From: JBPRGG01 sp051418075 | Lineage (GTDB): Bacteria; Bacteroidota; Bacteroidia; Cytophagales; Cyclobacteriaceae | Assembly (NCBI GenBank): GCA_051418075.1 | Contig: JBPRGG010000133.1 | Span: forward strand, 1 to 24,555 | Length of the DNA: 24,555 nt | Reading direction: 5' to 3' | Shown here: piece by piece, positions 15,003 through 22,628 of the stretch | How the letters are laid out: each line of letters starts with the position of its first letter | Position numbering within the stretch: the stretch's first letter is position 1 | Translations under genes and position numbers: made by a program | Notes under the pieces: generated by a model | Told to the model about the DNA's origin: nothing | The model's input: the letters and a program-made list of their open reading frames with translations, nothing else | Databases searched by the model: none

Positions 15003-16097
15003 ATGGAGGATCATATTCCCATTAAGCAAGTTAAAGCTTCTGCTTTTACCGTTCCAACTGATTCTCCGGAATCAGATGGAACGATTGAATGGAACAGTAC
15101 CACCATGATCCTGGTAGAAATAAAGGCAGGAAATCAGACAGGAATAGGCTATTCTTACGCGGATCAGGCAGCTGCTTTTTTGATTCAAAAAAAACTGGCT
15201 GATCTGTTAATTGAGAAAAATGCCTGGAACATTCCCGGAATCTGGTCACTCATGGTTCAGGAAGTACGAAATTTAGGTCGGCCTGGCATAGCTTCTCATG
15301 CTATTTCTGCAATTGATACAGCACTTTGGGACCTGAAAGCCAAATTATTGGATCTTCCCCTGGCCTTGCTATTAGGACAAGTACATCATTCTGTACCGGC
15401 TTACGGAAGCGGAGGTTTTACCTCTTATACCATAGAAAATCTCCAGGAACAAATGGTAAGATGGGCTGAAGAAGGACTCAACATGGTTAAGATGAAGATA
15501 GGTCGCCCACCTCAAAAAGATCTGCACAGGGTATCATCGGTAAGACAGGTACTTCCTGATCAGGTGGAATTGTATGTAGATAGTAATGGCGCTTTTTACC
15601 CCAAACAATCTGTACAAAAAGCCATGGAATTCAAAGACCTGGGGGTGACCTGGTTTGAAGAACCAGTTTCATCAGATGATCTGAATGGCTTGAATTTCAT
15701 CAGAAATCACAGTCCTGGCGAAATTGATATTACAGCCGGTGAATACGGATATGACCTGTGGTATTTTGAAAAGATGCTCCATGCAGGCGCTGTCGATATT
15801 TTGCAGGCTGATGCTACCCGCTGTTTAGGTATTTCAGGTTTTTTAAAAGTGGGTCACTTATGTGATGCCTATCAGATTCCATTATCCGCACACACTGCTC
15901 CCTCTATTCATTTACATCCCGGATTAAGCCTGGCAGGAATGAAAAACATTGAATATTTTTACGACCATGTCAGAATAGAAAGAATGTTTTTTGATGGTGC
16001 AGCAGTGCATCAAAAAGGAGTACTAAAACCTGATCTGACCCGTCCGGGTTTGGGTATCAGCCTAAAACCTGCGGAAATGAAAAAATATAAATTATAG
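15003..16097 (+). CDS. Enolase-superfamily enzyme, mandelate racemase subgroup
   Basis: The 364-aa protein has an N-terminal capping domain (about 1-125) and a (beta/alpha)7-beta barrel. Catalytic positions are visible: the base pair K163-x-K165 (MVKMKIG), Mg ligands D193 (VDSNG), E219 (WFEEP) and E247 (AGEYG), and the D270/H297 dyad (LQADATRC and SAHTAP). These fall almost exactly where Pseudomonas mandelate racemase has K164/K166, D195, E221, E247, D270 and H297, so both bases of the racemase/sugar-acid dehydratase chemistry are present. The substrate may be an aldonic or aldaric acid or another 2-hydroxy acid; it cannot be chosen from sequence. It starts 9 bp after the thiamine enzyme and 73 bp before the FAD/Fe-S enzyme. 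Confidence 0.9.
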   Translation: MEDHIPIKQVKASAFTVPTDSPESDGTIEWNSTTMILVEIKAGNQTGIGYSYADQAAAFLIQKKLADLLIEKNAWNIPGIWSLMVQEVRNLGRPGIASHAISAIDTALWDLKAKLLDLPLALLLGQVHHSVPAYGSGGFTSYTIENLQEQMVRWAEEGLNMVKMKIGRPPQKDLHRVSSVRQVLPDQVELYVDSNGAFYPKQSVQKAMEFKDLGVTWFEEPVSSDDLNGLNFIRNHSPGEIDITAGEYGYDLWYFEKMLHAGAVDILQADATRCLGISGFLKVGHLCDAYQIPLSAHTAPSIHLHPGLSLAGMKNIEYFYDHVRIERMFFDGAAVHQKGVLKPDLTRPGLGISLKPAEMKKYKL

Positions 16098-16170
16098 AAA
16101 ATAATCAGTTCCTGTTCAGGTAAACGACCTGTCAGATATATTTTTTAAAATAAGCCTTAATTATTTTTTT

Positions 16171-19161
16171 ATGAATCAAAATCAAGCGCCTCCTAATTTT
16201 TCAAACGAAGTTGTAGAAAAGCTGGTTGATGAATTAAAAGAAAATATCCGGGGAGAAGTTAGGTTTAGCCCTGGTGATCGTGCTTTATTTTCCACTGACA
16301 GTTCCAATTATCGCCAAATACCGCTTGGAATTGTGATGCCAGAAAGCAAACAAGACATTATTGATACAGTACGTATTTGCAAAAATTATGATGTCCCCAT
16401 TACTTCAAGGGGCACAGGAACCAGCTTAGCTGGCCAAACTACCAATGCTGCAGTCATCATAGACTATTCTAAATATTACAACCAACTCATTTCTGTTGAC
16501 CCCAAACAAAAAAGAGCTGTAGTGCAGCCGGGAATTATATTGGATGAATTACAAAACTCTATTGCTCAGCATAAACTGGTATTTGGACCTGATCCTTCCA
16601 CCCATGCCAGTTGCTCAATAGGCGGAATGATTGGCAACAATGCCTGTGGGGTGCATTCGGTGCTGGCTCAATTTCAGGGGGATGGAGCCCGTACCTCAGA
16701 CAATATTGAATCCATGGAAATTCTTACCTATGATGGAGAGGTGATGCAGGTAGGAGAAACTTCAGAAAAAGAATATGATCATCTGGTGAAAGCCGGGGGT
16801 AAAAAGGCAGCAGTTTATAAAGAATTAAAACTTCTGTCTGAAAAATATCAAAAGCTAATAAGGGATAATTTCCCCCGGATTCCCCGCCGGGTATCCGGCT
16901 ATAACCTGGATGATCTGCTGCCTGAAAAAAAATTCAATATAGCCCAATCCCTGGTAGGTAGCGAAGGTACCTGTATCGTAATTTTGGAAGCGACCCTTAA
17001 ACTAGTTCCCAAATCAAACACCATCAGTATGGTGGTCATAGGTTTCCCTGATGTTTATGTGGCAGGAGACTATGTGCCAAAAGTGATGGCTCACCAACCG
17101 GAAGCATGTGAAGGTATGGATGATATCCTGATCAGCCTGATGAAGAAAAAACATTTACATACCGGCTATTTGGATGAACTGCCGCAGGGCAATGGCTGGC
17201 TGATCCTTGAGTTTGGAGGAAAAGATAAATCGGAGGCTAATAAAAAGATCCAAAAGCTGCAAAAGGAATTGGAATCAGATAAGCAGGTGCTGGATATTAA
17301 AGTATATGATGACGAAGAAAAACAAGAGCACATCTGGTTGATGCGGGAGTCCGGGCTGGGGGCCACCGCACACGTGCCCCGGGAAAAAGATGCCTGGGAA
17401 GGATGGGAAGATTCTGCTGCCCCTCCTGAAAAAATTGGGGATTATATGCGCGATCTTCGCAAACTATATAACAAATACAAATATTCAGGTACATTTTATG
17501 GGCATTTTGGCCAGGGGATAGTGCATACCAGGATAGATTTTGGGCTTAAATCGCATGATGGTGTCAGGAAGTTCAGGGAATTTTTAAAGGAAGCAGCCCA
17601 CCTGGTAACAGACTATGGAGGTTCTTTATCGGGTGAGCATGGTGATGGACAAGCCCGTGGTGAACTGCTGGAAATTATGTATGGTGCAGACCTGGTAAAG
17701 GCTTTTCAGGAATTTAAGAAAATTTGGGATCCCGGCAATAAAATGAATCCGCATAAAATCGTATTTCCTTATTTAGCAGATCAAAATCTGCGGTACGGGG
17801 CTAATTATAACCCTCCTCAGCATAAGACGCAATTCAGTTATCCTGAAGATAAAGGAAGCTTTTCTTATGCAATTGAAAGATGCGTAGGTGTGGGGAAATG
17901 CCGAAAGTTGGAAACCGGCACCATGTGCCCCAGTTATATGGCCACCCAGGAAGAAAAATATACTACCCGGGGCCGGGCCAGGCTGCTTTTTGAAATGCTG
18001 CAGGGCAAAGTGATCGGAAAAAATGGGTGGAAAGATAAAAATGTTTATGATGCATTAAACTTTTGCCTGGCATGCAAAGCCTGTAAAACAGAATGTCCGG
18101 TCAATGTAGATATGGCTACTTATAAAGCAGAGTTCAGATATCATTACTTCAAAGGCCGGCTGAAACCCATTGCTGCCTATACCATGGGTTTGATTGATTT
18201 TTGGGCCCGAATTGCCTCCAGAATACCGAATTTGGCTAATTTTCTAACCCAGGTTCCTCCGTTCAGCCAATTGCTCAAAAAAATTGGCGGACTAGCTCCT
18301 GAACGAAAAATGCCCAAATTTGCCACCACACCATTTAAGAAATGGTTTTTTCAAAACAGAAAAGGACCTACCCTTCAGGAAAAACCTAAAGTATTACTCT
18401 GGCCGGACACCTTCAATAATTATTTTTTCCCTGAAAGCGCTCAGGCAGCAGTAGATGTGCTGGAAGCGGCTGGTTTTCAGGTAAAAATTCCTAAAGTACA
18501 TCTTTGTTGCGGCAGGCCTTTATATGATTTTGGCATGTTGAACCGGGCCAGAAGGTACCTGAAGAAAATCCTTAAGGAGTTGGAAGAAGATATTGAAGCC
18601 GGAACTCCTCTGGTAGGCCTGGAACCAAGCTGCATTTCGGTTTTCCGTGACGAAATGGTAAACCTGTTTCCCAATAATGAAAATGCCCTGAGGCTTTCCA
18701 GTAAAAGCTATATGTTAAGTGAATTCCTGGAAAAAGAAGCCCCTCATTTTCAATTTCCTAAACTGGATCAAAAAGTGAAAGTACATGGCCATTGCCATCA
18801 CAAATCAGTATTGGGTATGGAAAATGAAAAAGAACTGATGGATAGGATGAAGTTGGATTATACCTTGCTGGATACTGGCTGCTGTGGCATGGCTGGCTCA
18901 TTTGGATTTGAAAAAGAAAATTACGAGATATCGGTAGCCTGCGGAGAAAGAAGGCTACTGCCTGAAGTCAGAAATTCTGACCATGATACTCTATTGGTAG
19001 CCAATGGCTTCAGTTGCAGAGAACAAATTGAAGAACTAACTAATCGAAAGGCAATTCACCTTTCTCAGTTGTTGAAGATGTCTCTGCAAAAAGGAAATGG
19101 TGCTCCTGCCCCTAGTAATGGCGAAAAGTCTCAAAAACACAATACACAACAGGCAAAATAA
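16171..19161 (+). CDS. FAD- and Fe-S-containing oxidoreductase (D-2-hydroxyacid dehydrogenase type)
   Basis: A 996-aa fusion of a GlcD/D-lactate dehydrogenase-like flavoprotein and a GlpC-like Fe-S protein. Residues about 48-220 form the FAD-binding domain (VPITSRGTGTSLAGQTT, then SIGGMIGNNACG). About 270-545 is the FAD-oxidase C-terminal domain, with YGHFGQGIVHTRIDF and SGEHGDGQARGE. Two 4Fe-4S sites follow: C571-x5-C577-x8-C586-P, and C632-x2-C635-x2-C638-x3-C642-P. Two CCG domains carry C779-C780-G and C904-C905-G. It resembles E. coli YdiJ, which oxidises D-2-hydroxyglutarate; D-lactate or another 2-hydroxy acid is equally possible here. Electrons should pass to the quinone pool. The C-terminal 25 residues are a polar tail. 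Third gene of the run. Confidence 0.9.
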   Translation: MNQNQAPPNFSNEVVEKLVDELKENIRGEVRFSPGDRALFSTDSSNYRQIPLGIVMPESKQDIIDTVRICKNYDVPITSRGTGTSLAGQTTNAAVIIDYSKYYNQLISVDPKQKRAVVQPGIILDELQNSIAQHKLVFGPDPSTHASCSIGGMIGNNACGVHSVLAQFQGDGARTSDNIESMEILTYDGEVMQVGETSEKEYDHLVKAGGKKAAVYKELKLLSEKYQKLIRDNFPRIPRRVSGYNLDDLLPEKKFNIAQSLVGSEGTCIVILEATLKLVPKSNTISMVVIGFPDVYVAGDYVPKVMAHQPEACEGMDDILISLMKKKHLHTGYLDELPQGNGWLILEFGGKDKSEANKKIQKLQKELESDKQVLDIKVYDDEEKQEHIWLMRESGLGATAHVPREKDAWEGWEDSAAPPEKIGDYMRDLRKLYNKYKYSGTFYGHFGQGIVHTRIDFGLKSHDGVRKFREFLKEAAHLVTDYGGSLSGEHGDGQARGELLEIMYGADLVKAFQEFKKIWDPGNKMNPHKIVFPYLADQNLRYGANYNPPQHKTQFSYPEDKGSFSYAIERCVGVGKCRKLETGTMCPSYMATQEEKYTTRGRARLLFEMLQGKVIGKNGWKDKNVYDALNFCLACKACKTECPVNVDMATYKAEFRYHYFKGRLKPIAAYTMGLIDFWARIASRIPNLANFLTQVPPFSQLLKKIGGLAPERKMPKFATTPFKKWFFQNRKGPTLQEKPKVLLWPDTFNNYFFPESAQAAVDVLEAAGFQVKIPKVHLCCGRPLYDFGMLNRARRYLKKILKELEEDIEAGTPLVGLEPSCISVFRDEMVNLFPNNENALRLSSKSYMLSEFLEKEAPHFQFPKLDQKVKVHGHCHHKSVLGMENEKELMDRMKLDYTLLDTGCCGMAGSFGFEKENYEISVACGERRLLPEVRNSDHDTLLVANGFSCREQIEELTNRKAIHLSQLLKMSLQKGNGAPAPSNGEKSQKHNTQQAK

Positions 19162-19191
19162 AATACTTTTAAATTACTATACGATTAAATC

Positions 19192-19566
19192 ATGGAAACA
19201 ATTGGAAAAAGAAAATGGGCTGTACCTGAAGGTTATATCCCGGAATACGGACATGGAAAAGAACCTGAATTTACCAGTCATGGTACATTATGTTTCTTAA
19301 ATGTAAATCAACAAGATGCCCATGTTAAGATCATGATCTATTTTACTGACAAAGATCCGGTGGGGCCCTACCAGGTGACAGTTCCGGCCCAACGTACCAG
19401 TCACCTGCGATTCAACAATTTATCTGATCCGGAGCCGGTCCCAACCGGAACAGATTTCGCCAGTTTTGTGGAATCTGATATTCCCATTGTGGTACAGCAT
19501 ACCAGGCTTGATTCACGGCAGGCCGAAAACGCACTGATGTCCACCATTGCTTTTGGCAGTGATTGA
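19192..19566 (+). CDS. Anabaena sensory rhodopsin transducer (ASRT) family protein
   Basis: This 124-aa soluble protein matches the ASRT family (PF07100) from end to end: GKRKWAVPEGYIP (5-17), HGTLCFLNVNQQDAHVKI, YFTDKDPVGPYQVTVPA and the very conserved HLRFNNLSDPEPVPTGTDF, ending in VVQHTRLDSRQAENALMST. Cyanobacterial ASRT is a tetrameric beta-sandwich that interacts with a photoreceptor. The wider superfamily has been proposed to bind small molecules, possibly carbohydrates. No rhodopsin gene is present in this window, and the gene lies 30 bp after a flavoprotein oxidoreductase and 20 bp before a DoxX gene. A metabolite-sensing role for this run of enzymes therefore fits better than light signalling (inference). 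Length is normal. Confidence 0.9.
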   Translation: METIGKRKWAVPEGYIPEYGHGKEPEFTSHGTLCFLNVNQQDAHVKIMIYFTDKDPVGPYQVTVPAQRTSHLRFNNLSDPEPVPTGTDFASFVESDIPIVVQHTRLDSRQAENALMSTIAFGSD

Positions 19567-19586
19567 TAAATTAAAGTTTTATCATT

Positions 19587-20048
19587 ATGAATGTAATACC
19601 TACCAGAGACTCTGTTACGCTATTTGTTATGAGATTGATAGTGGCAATTCTGATCTTTCCCCATGGAGCTCAAAAATTGTTTGGGTGGTTCGGAGGAGTT
19701 GGATTTAACCAAACCATTGAAATGTTCATTCAGGATTATGGGGTTTTGCCACTAATAACTGTACCGCTTATTATTGTGGAATCCATCGGCGCAATTTTAC
19801 TATTATTGGGTTTTTTAAGCAGAGTTTGGTCCATAGGCATCTTTGGGATTATGTTGCTGGCCCTTTTTACCAGTCACAATCATGTGAATTTTTATTTGCA
19901 CTATCTGGGTATTGAAACGAACGGACTGGTCTATCAATTAATAATGGTTTTTCTATCTCTGATCATTACCATCTTCGGTGGAGGAAAATGGTCAGTGGAC
20001 CGGATGCTCATGCTTCGAAGTGGAATAAAATCTCCGGCAGATGGATAA
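19587..20048 (+). CDS. DoxX family membrane protein
   Basis: A 153-aa inner-membrane protein with four predicted helices (about 9-27, 48-70, 73-93 and 110-130). The typical DoxX start is present: RLIVAILIFPHGAQKLFGWFGG followed by GFNQTIEMF, then LIIVESIGAILLLLGFLSR. DoxX proteins are related to a subunit of thiosulfate:quinone oxidoreductase, and others take part in membrane redox or stress complexes; function here is unknown. As last gene of the run, 20 bp after the ASRT gene, it might accept or relay electrons for the upstream FAD/Fe-S enzyme. It ends only 6 bp before the convergent peptidase gene, leaving almost no room for a terminator between them. Confidence 0.9.
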   Translation: MNVIPTRDSVTLFVMRLIVAILIFPHGAQKLFGWFGGVGFNQTIEMFIQDYGVLPLITVPLIIVESIGAILLLLGFLSRVWSIGIFGIMLLALFTSHNHVNFYLHYLGIETNGLVYQLIMVFLSLIITIFGGGKWSVDRMLMLRSGIKSPADG

Positions 20049-20054
20049 GGCTGA

Positions 20055-22604
20055 TCATTGGCCGGTAAAAAACACAGCATTTCCCATCAGCAGGTGGCCA
20101 TTGTGCCAGAAAAGCCTGAATAATGGATTATCGATTAAATAAACAGCATGTCCCTGGCCGATTTGTTTTGTTCCGAAAACCAGTCCATATTTCAGCATTT
20201 TTTTGGCTTTATCACCGGCAAATCCACCTTTCGGATTAGTCTGCTGTCCAATCCACCCTACATTCCATCCTTTTTCCAAAAGATCAAAACTGAGAGCAGA
20301 TGTTTTTAAACTGTAATAAATATCAACGTAGCCGAAGGCCAACGGATGGGTATTATCCATGCTCACCTCAAATACACTGCCGCTGATCGATTTCCTAAGC
20401 TGTTGACGTTCCCTTTGTCCATATACCTTGAGCCTTTTTTTCATTTCCTGTAAAGAAAGTTGGGCTGAATCAGGTTTATTTTTAGCATTTGTCCCTGATT
20501 CGGTATTCCTGACTTTTAACCCCCAGGTTTCATCGTCTTTAAAAATCCGGTTGGCACTGCCTATGGCAATCAGCCTTCCTCCTTTCTTCACCCACTGCCC
20601 TAATTTTTGCACCAATGAATCAGCCATCAGCTGCTTATATTTCCCTTCTGGCAGGACAAACACATCATAATCATGCCAGTCGACCTGACCAAAATAATCT
20701 ACATCAATGGGAATGGCAGGATATTTAATATTTTGATCAAAAAAATGCCAGATTTCACCGTATGAATAGACAGAAACATCTTCGCCGGTCAGGATTCCCA
20801 CCTTTGGCTGCTTAATATAAGTTACTTTACCGGATCCAAAGTCTTTACCCTGATCTACCAGACCGGTATTCACAGGCTGGATTTTTACAGCAAAGGGCTC
20901 AGCTAAAGACGCTATTCTTTGATCAAAATCAACTATCTGCCTGTTATCCGCTTTGGCAATGATGAGGGTGCCCCGGTTAAATTTTTTATTTTGCACTGAA
21001 AAAGGTTCCTGGGCATATCTTACTTTTATTTTTTCCGTCATTAATTTTGATAATAGCTGTACCCCTCCCAGATCTTTCCACTGAACCAGGTAGGCATATG
21101 TATTTCCCTTTCCAACTTCTTCAGGAACTTCATCAGGTGAAGTTCCTTTTTCAATTTTTATATTAAGTTTTTCCAAGCCGAAGGTGGGTAGTCCAAAAGC
21201 CAGCATCAATGGCCAGGCAGTGATATCATAAGACAAACTATCTGATAAATGGGTCTTCTCTTCAAATAAAACCTTCAGAAATGATGATTTGGGCTGGGAA
21301 GCCGGAATCAACAGGTCATTTGAACCCATTTCAAAGGTGGTTATTTGTTTTTTGATAAAATCGTACCCTTTTAATTGAACCTGCTGGCCAGGTATTTGGT
21401 ATTGTACCCGATGCATGTCCAGGAAGTTTTTTAGCAGCTCAAACTTATAATGTGAAGTATCTGACTGAATAACCAGCCATTTGTAGTCCAACGGTGGATT
21501 TTCCTGATTATTTTTAAAATATGCCTGATATTCCTCCAATAAACGATCAGCCTGCTCAAAGGACGTTGCTATGGTAGAAATCCCTGTGGCAATATGATGG
21601 CTAATTCTGTCTGACAGGCTCAGGGTATCCCGGGTCTCAGTTAATATCGCTAAGCCGGCCCGACCAGAACCGCCCTGCTCATAGGTCATACCTATGGCTC
21701 CGTTAAATGTAGGATATGTATCTCCATAACTAGGGTACAACAAATCGAATCTTTCACTGGTAAAATAAAGCCAGTGATGCTGATCGAAATATCTCGCATG
21801 ATTTTTTCCGATAGCCCGCTGAAAATCTCTTTGCCAGGGTGTGATTATTTCATGAAAGGGTTCTGCCGCTGGAGGAAAATAATACGGACTGTTCACACCC
21901 TGCTCATGAAAATCTACATGTACCTGAGGCAACCACTGATTGTACACTTCAATCCGATGTCTGGTTTCCTTTTGAGTAAGCCAAACCCAATCCCGGTTAA
22001 GATCAAACAAGTAGTGATTGGCTCTGCCTGAAGGCCATGGTTCATGATGCTCCCAGGCATCCGGATCAGGTAATAACAAAGTCCCTTTTTTTTGCTTATA
22101 CCAGTTGACATACCTTTCTCTTCCATCCGGATTCAAACAAGGGTCTATGACCACAATGATCTTTTTCAACCATTCTTTAATTTCAGGTTTTTGAGGATTT
22201 GTCAATAAATATAAGGTCTGTAAAGCAGCTTCTGAAGAAACAGCCTCGTTACCATGTACGTTGTAGCTAAGCCAGACGATGATTTTATCTGAAGCAAAGG
22301 AGGATTCGGTCAAACCGGATTTAGAAAGGTTAGATAAACGCAATTCCTCCAGGTTTTGAATATTCTCCTGATCAGAAATGAAAGCCAGGAGCAGAGGGTT
22401 TTCTTCATAACTTTTGCCGTATTCCATCAGTTTTACCTGTTGGGAATGCTGTGCTACATGTTGGAAATAATCGATGATTTGAGAATGGGAAGAAAAGCGA
22501 CTACCAAGAGTATAACCAAAGTATTCATCCGGTGACAGAACATTTTGAGCCAATAAAGGCAAAGCAAACCATCCCATCCAAAGTGTAATTAGAATTTTTC
22601 TCAT
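20055..22604 (-). CDS. Secreted M14-family zinc metallopeptidase with a C-terminal glutamine-amidotransferase-like domain
   Basis: The 849-aa protein starts with a signal peptide (MRKILITLWMGWFALPLLAQ, cleavage near 20), so it acts in the periplasm or outside. The M14 carboxypeptidase domain (about 25-350) has zinc ligands H117 and E120 (NVHGNE) and H233 (VDFHEQG). Substrate-site residues lie in NPDGRER (158-164) and DLNRDW (201-206), and the catalytic Glu is probably E309 in GMTYEQGG (E323 in TETRD is the alternative). A middle beta-rich region follows. From about 610 on (VGILTGEDVSVYSYGE, then DVFVLPEG and a GGRLIAIGS loop) it resembles a class I glutamine-amidotransferase-like fold without the catalytic Cys nucleophile motif. 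This architecture is common in Bacteroidota. It follows the glycoside hydrolase gene by 24 bp in the same direction. Confidence 0.9.
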   Translation of the reverse strand: MRKILITLWMGWFALPLLAQNVLSPDEYFGYTLGSRFSSHSQIIDYFQHVAQHSQQVKLMEYGKSYEENPLLLAFISDQENIQNLEELRLSNLSKSGLTESSFASDKIIVWLSYNVHGNEAVSSEAALQTLYLLTNPQKPEIKEWLKKIIVVIDPCLNPDGRERYVNWYKQKKGTLLLPDPDAWEHHEPWPSGRANHYLFDLNRDWVWLTQKETRHRIEVYNQWLPQVHVDFHEQGVNSPYYFPPAAEPFHEIITPWQRDFQRAIGKNHARYFDQHHWLYFTSERFDLLYPSYGDTYPTFNGAIGMTYEQGGSGRAGLAILTETRDTLSLSDRISHHIATGISTIATSFEQADRLLEEYQAYFKNNQENPPLDYKWLVIQSDTSHYKFELLKNFLDMHRVQYQIPGQQVQLKGYDFIKKQITTFEMGSNDLLIPASQPKSSFLKVLFEEKTHLSDSLSYDITAWPLMLAFGLPTFGLEKLNIKIEKGTSPDEVPEEVGKGNTYAYLVQWKDLGGVQLLSKLMTEKIKVRYAQEPFSVQNKKFNRGTLIIAKADNRQIVDFDQRIASLAEPFAVKIQPVNTGLVDQGKDFGSGKVTYIKQPKVGILTGEDVSVYSYGEIWHFFDQNIKYPAIPIDVDYFGQVDWHDYDVFVLPEGKYKQLMADSLVQKLGQWVKKGGRLIAIGSANRIFKDDETWGLKVRNTESGTNAKNKPDSAQLSLQEMKKRLKVYGQRERQQLRKSISGSVFEVSMDNTHPLAFGYVDIYYSLKTSALSFDLLEKGWNVGWIGQQTNPKGGFAGDKAKKMLKYGLVFGTKQIGQGHAVYLIDNPLFRLFWHNGHLLMGNAVFFTGQ

Positions 22605-22628
22605 TAAAACAGATCTAAAATTATGGAT

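Noticed and set aside
20034..20065. CCGGC/GCCGG inverted repeat between doxX and the M14 gene, as a two-way terminator
   Set aside because: The stem is only 5 bp with a 22-nt loop and it lies partly in coding sequence. Too weak.
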